Counted from the first letter of the stretch, positions 33,466 through 42,154 are shown. The stretch: DNA of 46,762 bases from GWE2-40-63 sp050251815 (GCA_050251815.1 JBFWMB010000022.1:1-46762); one strand, 5' to 3'. Translations and numbers: made by a program. The notes: generated by a model from the letters alone, not told the origin.

Positions 33466-34809
33466 TTGGAAAAACAAAATATAGAATATAAGCGAGAATG
33501 GAAAGATGAATACCTGAAATGGATATGTGGTTTTGCCAATGCCCATGGAGGAAAACTATATATTGGTTTAACTAATGATGGGTCGCTATATTCTTTACCC
33601 AACATAAAAAAACTATCTGAGGATATTCCAAACAAAATTGTTAGTTATTTAGGTTTGGTGGCAGAGGTAAATATTTTGGGGATTGCCCCTGAAAACTATA
33701 TTGAAATTAATGTGTCTCCATCCGATGTCCCGGTTTCCTTTAAGGGTATTTATCATTTTCGTTCGGGAAGTACCAAACAAGAATTAAAGGGGACAGCCTT
33801 AACCCAATTTTTATTAAAAAAGGCCGGTAAATCGTGGGATGATTTGGTTTGTGAGGGGGCCACGCTGGATGATCTGGATCCGACCGCCATTCAGTATTTC
33901 ATCCATAAGGCGATGCAAAAAAAGCGGGTAGCCGACGATATAAACAAAGATCCAATACCCGTACTTTTAGAGAATCTGAATTTGATGAAGAAGGATGGAA
34001 ACATTAAGAATGCCGCTCTTCTCTTGTTTGGAAAAAAACCCATGCGTTTTGTACCCTCTGTTCAATTTAAAATCGGACGATTTATCGATGGTGATGATGA
34101 TTTACGCTTTCAGGATGTGATTGAAGGCAATATCTTAGAAATGGCCGATAAGGTGATGGCAATACTTGAATCAAAATATTTAACATCGCCGATTAGCTAT
34201 GAAGGATTGCAGCGGATTGAAAAGCTGGAGATCCCCGAAGAAGCGCTGCGGGAAGCCATTTTTAATGCCATTATTCATAAAGATTATACCGGAACCTCGA
34301 TTCAATTAAGTGTTTATAACGACAAACTCATTTTATGGAACGAAGGGAAATTGCCCGAAGATTATACCATTGAAACGCTGCTTTCAAAGCATCCCTCCAA
34401 ACCTCATAACAAGACTGTTGCAGATATATTTTTTAAAGCGGGTTTTATTGAAGCCTGGGGTAGAGGAATATCAAGGATAATAAATGACTTTAGAAAAGCA
34501 GGCTTGCCCGATCCGGTTTTTGAAGAAACCATGGGTGGAATTATGGTTACCATTTATCGGACAAACGATACGATCACGGCTAATGATACCGATAATGATA
34601 CCGATAATGATACCGATAATGCTACCGATAGAAAAACAAAAATATTGAAACTTTTATCCAATAATAACAAATTAACGGTAGTACAAATCGCTACAAAGTT
34701 AAAGGTTTCAAGAACAACCATATTACGGGATTTGGATACACTAAAAGAACAGCATAAATTACAGCGTATGGGTTCCGAAAAAGGAGGCTATTGGAAAGTA
34801 ATAGAATAA
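33466..34809 (+). CDS. AlbA_2 (Schlafen-type) / HATPase / HTH protein
   Basis: 447 residues from a TTG start; no ATG is available, because the in-frame ATG at 33433 is followed by a TAG at 33448. Domains: AlbA_2 at the N-terminus (NIEYKREWKDEYLKW, ICGFANAHGGKLYIGL); an ATPase domain of the HATPase_c_4 type (LREAIFNAIIHKDYTGT, LWNEGKLP, FIEAWGRGISRI); and a winged-helix HTH (VVQIATKLKVSRTTILRDLD). The linker (about residues 372-387) is a run of NDTD units coded by a 12-bp repeat. The family is usually annotated as a putative transcriptional regulator. It is flanked by repeat copies H and I. Target and trigger are unknown. Confidence 0.85.
   Translation: MEKQNIEYKREWKDEYLKWICGFANAHGGKLYIGLTNDGSLYSLPNIKKLSEDIPNKIVSYLGLVAEVNILGIAPENYIEINVSPSDVPVSFKGIYHFRSGSTKQELKGTALTQFLLKKAGKSWDDLVCEGATLDDLDPTAIQYFIHKAMQKKRVADDINKDPIPVLLENLNLMKKDGNIKNAALLLFGKKPMRFVPSVQFKIGRFIDGDDDLRFQDVIEGNILEMADKVMAILESKYLTSPISYEGLQRIEKLEIPEEALREAIFNAIIHKDYTGTSIQLSVYNDKLILWNEGKLPEDYTIETLLSKHPSKPHNKTVADIFFKAGFIEAWGRGISRIINDFRKAGLPDPVFEETMGGIMVTIYRTNDTITANDTDNDTDNDTDNATDRKTKILKLLSNNNKLTVVQIATKLKVSRTTILRDLDTLKEQHKLQRMGSEKGGYWKVIE
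34579..34626 (+). repeat. 12-bp minisatellite in the AlbA_2 gene
   Basis: Four units of GATAATGATACC with minor variation, coding for NDTD repeats between the ATPase and HTH domains. Unit gain or loss keeps the frame, so linker length could vary between strains. Confidence 0.85.
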
Positions 34810-34826
34810 ATTCACATAAAAGAATG

Positions 34827-34888
34827 CACCACAAGAGATCACAAAGCACACAGAGAAAAAGGTATTTAACGCGGTGCTCTGCGTGGTG
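34827..34888 (+). repeat. CACAGAG-family repeat, copy I (left flank of GxxExxY gene)
   Basis: Ends CACCAC (34827-34832) and GTGGTG (34883-34888) form the outer stem; CACACAGAG and GCTCTGCG form an inner near-match. It begins 17 bases after the AlbA_2 stop and ends 14 bases before the GxxExxY start codon. Confidence 0.75.
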
Positions 34889-34902
34889 AAAAAAGACGAA
34901 AC

Positions 34903-35277
34903 ATGGATTATTTTAACCAACTTAGTCACGAAATTATTGGGTGTGCTATACAAGTACATCAGGAATTGGGACCGGGCTTGTTGGAAAGCACCTATGAAGT
35001 TTGTCTTGAGTATGAGTTAATTCAAAAAGGAATTATAGTCGAACGTCAAAAAGCCTTGCCCGTTGTGTATAATTCCATTAAGTTAGATGCCGGATACCGG
35101 ATTGATTTGTTGGTCGAAAATGAGGTAATTGTTGAGTTAAAATCGGTGGATAGCCTATTGCCAATTCATGAAGCTCAATTGCTGACCTATATGAAATTAT
35201 CCGGTAAAAAGTTGGGACTATTAATCAATTTTAATGTGAAGTTGTTGAAAGACGGAATTGTGAGGAGGGTAATCTAA
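34903..35277 (+). CDS. GxxExxY protein (PD-(D/E)XK nuclease-like, PF13366)
   Basis: 124 residues. The family motif is G25-L-L-E28-S-T-Y31. The nuclease-like core is D68 in YRIDLLV and E78-x-K80 in VIVELKSV, followed by a Q92-x-x-x-Y96 helix, so the PD-(D/E)XK residues are intact. The family is widespread in environmental bacteria, often as lone genes, and its role is not established. Here the gene is enclosed by palindromic repeats I and J, 14 bp from the start and 2 bp from the stop, in the same strand sense as all other repeats. This suggests that gene and repeats move or act together; that is inference. Confidence 0.93.
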   Translation: MDYFNQLSHEIIGCAIQVHQELGPGLLESTYEVCLEYELIQKGIIVERQKALPVVYNSIKLDAGYRIDLLVENEVIVELKSVDSLLPIHEAQLLTYMKLSGKKLGLLINFNVKLLKDGIVRRVI

Positions 35278-35279
35278 GA

Positions 35280-35368
35280 TTTTCACCACCGAGAACACAA
35301 AGCACACAGAGTAACACAAAACAAGAAAGAAAACCCTCTGTGATTCTCAGTGCCCTCTGTGGTGAAAA
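35280..35368 (+). repeat. CACAGAG-family repeat, copy J (right flank of GxxExxY gene)
   Basis: Perfect 10-bp terminal inverted repeats TTTTCACCAC (35280-35289) and GTGGTGAAAA (35359-35368), with an inner CACAGAG (35305-35311) / CTCTGTG (35336-35342) pair. It begins two bases after the GxxExxY stop and ends 22 bases before the wzt start, marking the right edge of the island. Confidence 0.85.
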
Positions 35369-35390
35369 ATATAAAAGCTAATTTTACAGC

Positions 35391-36656
35391 ATGAGCGATA
35401 TTGCTATAAAAGTTGAAAATCTAAGTAAGAAATACGAAATTGGCCGAAGCCGAAGCGGTTCTTTGCGCGAAAGTCTGAGCGATGTCTGGCACAAGACCTT
35501 TGGTGGGCAGCGCAACGATGTGGAAGCCTTTTGGGCCTTACGCGACGTAAGTTTCGAGATTAAGCAGGGCGAAGCGGTAGGCATTATTGGTCGCAATGGA
35601 GCCGGAAAAAGCACTCTGTTAAAATTGCTTTCGAAAATTACCTATCCCACCAGCGGAAAAATTACCATGAATGGCCGGGTAAGCAGTCTGTTGGAAGTGG
35701 GCACCGGCTTTCACCCTGAATTGACGGGGCGTGAAAACATTTACCTGAATGGCACCATACTGGGCATGAGTCGCAAAGAAGTAAAAAGCAAGTTCGACGA
35801 GATTGTGGCCTTCTCGGGCGTTGAAAAATTCCTGGACACTCCGGTAAAACGCTATTCCAGTGGCATGTATGTGCGTCTGGCCTTTGCCGTAGCTGCCCAC
35901 CTGGAACCCGAAATACTGATTATCGACGAAGTGTTGGCCGTAGGTGATGCCGAGTTTCAAAAAAAATGCCTGGGCAAAATGGACGAGGTAGCCAAAGGGG
36001 GACGAACGGTATTGTTTGTGAGTCATAATATGGCTGCAATAGAAACACTATGTCAAACAGGTGTTCTTTTGATAAAAGGCGAAATGTTGTTCTTAGGAAG
36101 TATTGAAAACACCCTGTCAAAATACAAAGATTCAACCCAAAGTATTGTTTCTGATATTAAGACAGGAAAAGGAACTTTTGATTTATTAAGACATTCAAAA
36201 GAAGCTTCAGACCAAAAACGTCAAATGCTAACTGTTAGAACATTTTGTAACAATCAGTTGAGTGATGTTTTTTATGGTGGTTGTAACTTTCGTTTTGACA
36301 TTGAAGTTTTTAACAATGAAACCTATGAAAACCTATTATTTGGATTTGTGATTAAGAGTAGCGATGGAACCCCACTAATTGGAATTAATAATAGACATAC
36401 AGGAGCGTTTTTTAACGTTCCAAAAAATAAAAAACAAATTTTTCGTGTTGTTTTATCAAGCTTTCCAATCTACAGAAATGGTATATATAGCGTTGATTTG
36501 TATTGGGGTAATCACAACACCAGTTATGAAATTATTTATGATGCCTTTACTTTTGAGGTTGATCGGGCGGATGTATTCAAGACGGCAATCCTTCTTGATT
36601 CAAAGCTTAATTTAATTTTTACCGAACATGTTAATCTTATTATATCGGAAGCATGA
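35391..36656 (+). CDS. wzt: Polysaccharide ABC exporter ATPase with C-terminal substrate domain (Wzt type)
   Basis: 421 residues. The N-terminal ATPase (about 1-250) has Walker A GIIGRNGAGKST, signature YSSGMYVRLAFAVA, Walker B ILIIDEVLAVGD and the switch His in FVSHN, as in the TagH/Wzt family. The C-terminal half is a Wzt_C-like beta-sandwich that recognises the cap or end of the glycan. GC content falls from about 55% in the late ATPase part to about 30% after 36030, suggesting that the two halves have different histories. Its partner permease is at 29859. The start codon of the next gene overlaps the stop (ATGA). Confidence 0.92.
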   Translation: MSDIAIKVENLSKKYEIGRSRSGSLRESLSDVWHKTFGGQRNDVEAFWALRDVSFEIKQGEAVGIIGRNGAGKSTLLKLLSKITYPTSGKITMNGRVSSLLEVGTGFHPELTGRENIYLNGTILGMSRKEVKSKFDEIVAFSGVEKFLDTPVKRYSSGMYVRLAFAVAAHLEPEILIIDEVLAVGDAEFQKKCLGKMDEVAKGGRTVLFVSHNMAAIETLCQTGVLLIKGEMLFLGSIENTLSKYKDSTQSIVSDIKTGKGTFDLLRHSKEASDQKRQMLTVRTFCNNQLSDVFYGGCNFRFDIEVFNNETYENLLFGFVIKSSDGTPLIGINNRHTGAFFNVPKNKKQIFRVVLSSFPIYRNGIYSVDLYWGNHNTSYEIIYDAFTFEVDRADVFKTAILLDSKLNLIFTEHVNLIISEA

Positions 36657-37312
36657 TAAACAAAATAAAACTTAAGCTTTTAAGACTTTATTATAGTCAG
36701 CTTTATAACAGGTATAAAAAGTACACGATGGTACCAAAACCAGTTTATATAGATAATTTGGAGTTAATACGAAGACATAAACTTGTTCCTGGTGACATTG
36801 TTGAATGTGGTGTTTGGAGAGGAGGTATGATGGCCGGAATAGCAGAATTAATGGGGAGAAACCGTATTTATCATCTGTTTGATAGTTTTGAGGGTTTACC
36901 GCCGGCCAAGGATATTGATGGAGAAGCTGCCAGAGATTGGCAAAAAAACACTGAGAGTCCAGGCTTTTATGATAATTGTAAAGCAGAAATTGAGTTTGCC
37001 CAAGCAGCTATGCAAAAATCCAAAGTACGTTGGGCAAACTTTCATAAGGGTTGGTTTAACAAAACCCTACCGGGTTTTAAATTTGAAAACGGTATTGCCG
37101 TGTTACGGATGGATGCAGACTGGTACGATTCTACTATGGATATTTTGGTTAATTTATTTCCCCAAGTAAACCCAAATGGTTTAATTATTCTTGATGATTA
37201 TTACGCGTGGGATGGTTGTGCAAAAGCATTACATGATTATTTATCGGATAGAAAGTTAGCTTATCGAATTGCTCAGTACAACAATGAAGTTTGTTATCTA
37301 ATAAAGAAATAG
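36653..37312 (+). CDS. TylF/MycF-family O-methyltransferase
   Basis: 219 residues. GDIVECGVWRGGMMAGIAEL is the SAM-binding loop of the TylF family, LFDSFEGLPPAKDIDG the acidic loop after it, and VLRMDADWYDSTMDIL / GLIILDDYYAW carry the metal-binding aspartates. Relatives methylate sugar hydroxyls in macrolides, and in bacterial clusters they cap surface glycans. A terminal O-methyl group would fit recognition by the Wzt C-domain. It overlaps wzt by four bases (ATGA). Confidence 0.92.
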   Translation: MINKIKLKLLRLYYSQLYNRYKKYTMVPKPVYIDNLELIRRHKLVPGDIVECGVWRGGMMAGIAELMGRNRIYHLFDSFEGLPPAKDIDGEAARDWQKNTESPGFYDNCKAEIEFAQAAMQKSKVRWANFHKGWFNKTLPGFKFENGIAVLRMDADWYDSTMDILVNLFPQVNPNGLIILDDYYAWDGCAKALHDYLSDRKLAYRIAQYNNEVCYLIKK

Positions 37313-37313
37313 A

Positions 37314-38051
37314 ATGGCATTTAATCATACACAAGAAATTTACAACACCAAATCTGCTGAAATAGTTGTGCCAATTTTGCTTGAACTATTTCAGCCTAAA
37401 AGTGTACTTGATGTGGGTTGTGGAATAGGCACCTGGCTGGCTGTTTTTGAGCAACACGGCATTGAGGATTACCTGGGTGTAGATGGTAATTATGTTGACA
37501 GAGACGTTTTAAACACATACATTAAAAAGACAAGTTTTTACCCATATGACCTAAGAAATGAATTAATGCTTAATCGTAAATATGATTTAGTTATTTCATT
37601 AGAGGTTGCAGAGCATATTGAGGAAATGTATGCTAATGATTTTCTCAAAACGTTAATCAATCATAGTGATATAATAGTTTTTTCTGCAGCAATTCCTAAA
37701 CAAGGTGGAGAAAACCATCTAAATGAACAATGGATGAGCTATTGGATTGAAAAATTTAGTGCCCATAATTACTTTGCCCATGATATAATTCGACCACAAA
37801 TTTGGAATAATAAAAAGGTAGATTTTTGGTATAAACAAAACATGATTGTTTTCAAAAAGGGAGAAAGAAATAACTCAAAAATCCTGGACATTGTGCATCC
37901 TGTGCATTTTTTATTAAAAGATGCATTTTTGAATAATGAAATTAAATTGTTACGTGAAGGAGCATTGGGGTTTAGATTTTATTTAAAGTTATGTTTGGTA
38001 AGTTTAAGAATAAAAATGAGAAAATATTTCAATGTTCTAAAAAGCAACTAG
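37314..38051 (+). CDS. Class I SAM-dependent methyltransferase
   Basis: 245 residues. SVLDVGCGIGTWLAVFEQHG is the glycine-rich SAM motif I, and YDLVISLEVAEHIEEMYAND is the Methyltransf_23-type post-motif. Aromatic residues in the C-terminal third and position inside the glycan cluster suggest that a sugar or glycolipid is the acceptor. It starts one base after the TylF-like stop. Followed by a 130-bp AT-rich gap with a -7-like TAATTTTG at 38107-38114 that could start a second transcript. Confidence 0.87.
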   Translation: MAFNHTQEIYNTKSAEIVVPILLELFQPKSVLDVGCGIGTWLAVFEQHGIEDYLGVDGNYVDRDVLNTYIKKTSFYPYDLRNELMLNRKYDLVISLEVAEHIEEMYANDFLKTLINHSDIIVFSAAIPKQGGENHLNEQWMSYWIEKFSAHNYFAHDIIRPQIWNNKKVDFWYKQNMIVFKKGERNNSKILDIVHPVHFLLKDAFLNNEIKLLREGALGFRFYLKLCLVSLRIKMRKYFNVLKSN

Positions 38052-38185
38052 CATTGGACTTTGCTTATATTTAAAGATAAAAAAGTCAATCTTTATAATT
38101 GGTATTTAATTTTGATATGGTTGTTAATTATTGTTTTGGTAGTTTCTAATTCTTAGACCAATTGAACTGTACATTTAACCGTTTT

Positions 38186-39142
38186 ATGAATACACCAGTA
38201 GTTTCTATTATTATTCCAAGTTATCAATATGGTAAATACTTATCTGATGCCATACACAGTATTATTAAACAAACCTATACTAATTGGGAATGCATTATTA
38301 TTGATGATGGTTCTACTGATAACACAAAAGAGATATGTGAAAAATATTCAAACCAAGACAATCGAATAACATATTTTTATCAAAAGAATAGCGGACTTTC
38401 CGCTGCGCGGAACAAGGGTATTGCCAATTCCATTGGAACTTATATTCAATTTTTAGATGCAGATGATTATCTTCAGCCCAAAAAAATAGAAAAACAGGTA
38501 TTGTTTTTAGAACAGCAACCAAGTATTAATATAGTATATTCCGATGTTTGTTACTTTTTTAATAATGATAAAGACAAAATTTTAAAAAACCGTGTCGGTA
38601 ATTTAAATGAATCTTGGATGCCCTATATTTCAGGTAAAGGCTTTTTAATTCAAAATGAATTTATTGATAGAAATATTATTGAGCTTGGATGTGCATTATT
38701 TAGAAAAAAAGATGTTGAGTTTTTAGGAGATTTCAACAATTCCTTTTTTGGTGTTGCTGATTGGGAGTATTTATGTAGGGCTGCTTTTAAAGACCTTGCT
38801 TTTCAATATAATAATGCTGAAAATGGATCACTTGTAATGCGGAGTCATTTAAATAGTATGGGAAAAATTAATAGTTTAATGCAGAAACACACTTTGCAAG
38901 CAAGATTGTTTTTTAATAGTTATATAAATAATCCCATACTAAAAGAAAGAAACAAATTGTATATTAATAATTTATTTGAATCAATAGGTTATTCTTTAAT
39001 TGTTGAGAAACAATGGATAATTGGTAGAATATACATTCTAAAGTCTGGTATTATGCGTAAAAATGTTAAAGTTATTTTCAAAGCGTTTTTACCAAAGTTT
39101 CTTTTAAATATGCTGAATGCTAAATACAACATTGTTATTTAA
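38186..39142 (+). CDS. Glycosyltransferase family 2
   Basis: 318 residues from ATG 38186 (an upstream TTG at 38162 would add eight unlike residues). GT-A fold motifs: VSIIIPSYQYGKYLSDAIHS at the start, WECIIIDDGSTDNT, and the metal-binding YIQFLDADDYLQP. It transfers a sugar from a nucleotide donor to the growing lipid-linked glycan at the cytoplasmic face. No transmembrane segment is evident. The linkage cannot be predicted. Confidence 0.92.
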   Translation: MNTPVVSIIIPSYQYGKYLSDAIHSIIKQTYTNWECIIIDDGSTDNTKEICEKYSNQDNRITYFYQKNSGLSAARNKGIANSIGTYIQFLDADDYLQPKKIEKQVLFLEQQPSINIVYSDVCYFFNNDKDKILKNRVGNLNESWMPYISGKGFLIQNEFIDRNIIELGCALFRKKDVEFLGDFNNSFFGVADWEYLCRAAFKDLAFQYNNAENGSLVMRSHLNSMGKINSLMQKHTLQARLFFNSYINNPILKERNKLYINNLFESIGYSLIVEKQWIIGRIYILKSGIMRKNVKVIFKAFLPKFLLNMLNAKYNIVI

Positions 39143-39162
39143 CTTAATTCTAGCGGTTTAAC

Positions 39163-40356
39163 ATGGAAAATAAAAACTTAGTCTTCTTTTCTACGCAATG
39201 TCCCTACGAAACCACCTTAAAAAACGAATTCAAAGTTCTTTCCAAACAATTCGATAAGGTGTATTATTTTCCCACCGCTATAATTGGGACCAATACTGAT
39301 ACACTTCCTTCAAATTTTGAATTAAATCCTTTGTTGGCGAATAATCGGGACAAATGGAAAACCATCTCTATGGTAGATTGGCTTATGGTTTGTGTCCTTT
39401 ATTTATCGGCCCTGCTGAAAAAGGGAAATTTAATTGCCTACTTAAAGCATCCCAAAACTTATATTTCAATAGCCGCACGCAATGTGTTGTGGTCCAATCT
39501 GCTCAAGCAATTCATCAAAAAAAATAACCTTTCGGATTCCAATTATTATGATTACTGGTTCGAAAATGCAACACTTTGTTTGGCTATTCTAAAAAAAACA
39601 GGAATTATTAAAAAATTTATATCAAGAACTCATCGATTTGATTTATATGATGAAAAAGATAAATGGATCGTTCCATTTCGGGATTTTAAAATGAAACATA
39701 TTGATTCGGTCTATGCGGTAGCTGTGCATGGCCAAAACTATTTAAAAAATAAGATTTCAAGTAATTACAAGCCAAAGGTAAAACTAAGCTATTTGGGCGT
39801 TGAAATGCCTTCAGATATTAACCCAAAATCCAGTAATTGTCAGGAAAAAATAATCGTTTCAGCGTCAAACACACAAGATTTTAAACGAGTGCACCATATT
39901 CCCGATATCCTTTCGAAATTTGATTTTCCGGTTAAATGGATCCATTTTGGGAATGGACCTTTTGATAGTGCGCTTAAGGAAAAAATTAAGAAATTACCAG
40001 CAAATATTAAAGTTGAACTGAAAGGCCGTGTGCCTAACAATGAAGTAATTAATTATTACGCTAACCAACATGTCGATTTGTTTATTTCATTAAGCACATC
40101 TGAAGGATTACCTATTTCCATGATGGAAGTCATAAGCTATGGTATTCCTGTTTTTGCTGGTAATATTTGTGGAATACCCGATTTGGTAAATGGTACTACG
40201 GGTGCACTTTTTGAAATAGTTGATACCTTTGAAACCATCGCCGAAAAGCTAAAACACACATTGGATAAAGATTTCGATGCTGAAAAGATTGCTGCGTTTG
40301 CTCGCAGTAAATTTAATTATGAGCAGAATTACAAAGAATTCTTAAAAAACCTATAG
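39163..40356 (+). CDS. Glycosyltransferase family 4 (GT-B fold)
   Basis: 397 residues with two Rossmann-like halves. The C-terminal donor-binding half shows KVKLSYLGVEMPSDI, DFPVKWIHFGNGP and the family motif SLSTSEGLPISMMEVISYGI, with the E-x7-E arrangement. The N-terminal half begins LVFFSTQCPYETTLKNEF. It belongs to the same polysaccharide cluster, 20 bp after the preceding gene. Confidence 0.9.
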   Translation: MENKNLVFFSTQCPYETTLKNEFKVLSKQFDKVYYFPTAIIGTNTDTLPSNFELNPLLANNRDKWKTISMVDWLMVCVLYLSALLKKGNLIAYLKHPKTYISIAARNVLWSNLLKQFIKKNNLSDSNYYDYWFENATLCLAILKKTGIIKKFISRTHRFDLYDEKDKWIVPFRDFKMKHIDSVYAVAVHGQNYLKNKISSNYKPKVKLSYLGVEMPSDINPKSSNCQEKIIVSASNTQDFKRVHHIPDILSKFDFPVKWIHFGNGPFDSALKEKIKKLPANIKVELKGRVPNNEVINYYANQHVDLFISLSTSEGLPISMMEVISYGIPVFAGNICGIPDLVNGTTGALFEIVDTFETIAEKLKHTLDKDFDAEKIAAFARSKFNYEQNYKEFLKNL

Positions 40357-40364
40357 TTAGTTGT

Positions 40365-41261
40365 ATGGATGTAAGTATCATTATTATAAATTATAACACC
40401 TTCGAATTAACACGTCGCTGCATTCAGTCTGTAATTGACAAAACCACCGAAATTAATTATGAGCTAATACTTGTTGATAATGCATCCAACGAAAAAAATC
40501 CCGACGAATTTTTATTTTTATTTCCAAATATAAACTTGATTAAAAGCCCTGTTAATTTGGGTTTTGCCGGGGGTAATAATTTAGGCATCAGCCAGGCGAA
40601 AGGTAGGGTAATTCTATTGCTCAATAGCGATACAGAATTAATAAACAATGCTATTAAAATTTGTTTTGATAGGCTAAATTCGGACAATTCGATCGGTATT
40701 ATTTCGAGTGCTCTTTACAATTATAACGAATCATTACAAAAGCAATGTAATTTTCAGGAAAGTATATGGCGCTCGGGCTTTGAATTGTTGCGCCTTCATA
40801 AGGTGCTGTCAAAAACAGCCAGGGGTCGGGTTTTACAAGGAGCCTATTGTGAGCATATAAAGCCAATGTATACTGATAAGGTTTGGGGTACGTTTTTTAT
40901 GTTTAGAAGAGATTTGTTAAATGGTTTTCCGCAAAAAAAATTGCATGACGATTATTTTATGTATGGCGAAGATGTGCAATGGTGTTATTTCGTAAGAAAT
41001 GTGTTAAAAATGAAAATCTTGTATTATCCAGAGGCAAAAATTTATCATTTGGGCGGAGGTAGTGATTTTAAAGAAGATAAGGCAAAAATTCAGTTACAAA
41101 ATCGGTACAAAACCCTGGTAGCTTATCACTCACCGCTTTATCTCATAATTTTTGGCTGGATGAAATGGTTGGTACAGGTTATTGAGGAGAAAAAGAATGC
41201 TGAACCCCAAGAGGTCTCAACGCTTATTTGGCGTATTTTTATAAAAAAGGAAATTAACTAA
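40365..41261 (+). CDS. Glycosyltransferase family 2 (rhamnosyltransferase-like)
   Basis: 298 residues. DVSIIIINYNTFELTRRCIQ, ELILVDNASNEKNPDEF, SPVNLGFAGGNNLGI and VILLLNSDTELIN are the pattern of WbbL/RfbF-like GT2 enzymes. FFMFRRDLLNGF and YFMYGEDVQWCYFV follow as usual. The donor may be a dTDP-sugar, but this is family inference only. The stop overlaps the next start (TAATG). Confidence 0.92.
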   Translation: MDVSIIIINYNTFELTRRCIQSVIDKTTEINYELILVDNASNEKNPDEFLFLFPNINLIKSPVNLGFAGGNNLGISQAKGRVILLLNSDTELINNAIKICFDRLNSDNSIGIISSALYNYNESLQKQCNFQESIWRSGFELLRLHKVLSKTARGRVLQGAYCEHIKPMYTDKVWGTFFMFRRDLLNGFPQKKLHDDYFMYGEDVQWCYFVRNVLKMKILYYPEAKIYHLGGGSDFKEDKAKIQLQNRYKTLVAYHSPLYLIIFGWMKWLVQVIEEKKNAEPQEVSTLIWRIFIKKEIN

Positions 41262-42154
41262 TGCACCTAGCTTATATTATCTTAGCTCATAAAAATCCGG
41301 AACAATTGTTTCGTCTGGTTTCGCGCTTGAATCATCCGGATGACTTTTTTTTTATTCATATTGATAAAAAAGTGGATATCTTACCCTTTCAAATTGTTTT
41401 TGAAAATTCCGGGTTCAATATAAAATTTATTACCAGACGCGAAAACGGACGTTGGGGGGATATTGGGCTTGTTAGGGCAACGCTAAATGGCCTGTATGAA
41501 CTATTGGATTCAAATATTGATTTTACTCATGTTTCTTTATTGAGCGGGCAGGATTATCCTATAAAACCTATCGAAGAGATTCGTCGTTTTTTTTTCACCA
41601 ATAAAAATAAGTCATTTATTGAACATCGGCCTTTCCCAATAAAAACCCTAACCTATGGTGGCTTACATCGTATTTATAGTTATTCATTTAATATCGGAAC
41701 ACGACGTGAAACCTATATTCCGCTAAAATGGAAAAACAACCTTAGTTTTAAAGGGAAAATCCAAAATTTAGCATTGGGAGTAATTTGTTTATTGTTTCCA
41801 AAACGAAAGCTTCCAAACGGTTGGAAACCTTACTATGGATCTCAATGGTGGAGTTTAAGTAAGGAGGCGGTGAAATGCATTATATCACTTTTAAATGATC
41901 ATTCAAATTACCTTTCGTTTCATAAATACTCCTTAATTCCAGATGAAATGTTTTTTCAGACCCTTTTATTGAATAATTATAGCGGTGTAATTACCAATGA
42001 TAATAAAAGGTTTATTTTGTGGGAGAATAGCAAATCTCATCCTAGTATTTTGAATGATGAACATTTGAAGGCATTAATTTCAAGCGATAAACTATTTGCA
42101 CGAAAATTCGAGATTGATTCTAATCTTCAAAAATTATTAGATAATGACATTTAG
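41261..42154 (+). CDS. Beta-1,6-N-acetylglucosaminyltransferase-like protein (GT14, core-2/I-branching)
   Basis: 297 residues. LAYIILAHKNPEQLFRLVSR, FFIHIDKKVDI, RRENGRWGDIGLVRATLNGL and VSLLSGQDYPIKP are the bacterial GT14 hallmarks, and PYYGSQWWSLSKEAV with IPDEMFFQTLL completes the active site. Relatives form branched HexNAc or xylose linkages. It is translationally coupled to both neighbours (one-base overlap upstream, 11-base overlap downstream). Confidence 0.93.
   Translation: MHLAYIILAHKNPEQLFRLVSRLNHPDDFFFIHIDKKVDILPFQIVFENSGFNIKFITRRENGRWGDIGLVRATLNGLYELLDSNIDFTHVSLLSGQDYPIKPIEEIRRFFFTNKNKSFIEHRPFPIKTLTYGGLHRIYSYSFNIGTRRETYIPLKWKNNLSFKGKIQNLALGVICLLFPKRKLPNGWKPYYGSQWWSLSKEAVKCIISLLNDHSNYLSFHKYSLIPDEMFFQTLLLNNYSGVITNDNKRFILWENSKSHPSILNDEHLKALISSDKLFARKFEIDSNLQKLLDNDI

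Noticed and set aside
33462..35277. A classic insertion sequence or transposon in the wzm-wzt gap
   Set aside because: No DDE, tyrosine or serine recombinase/transposase is encoded, and I see no target-site duplication. The repeats are therefore described on their own terms.
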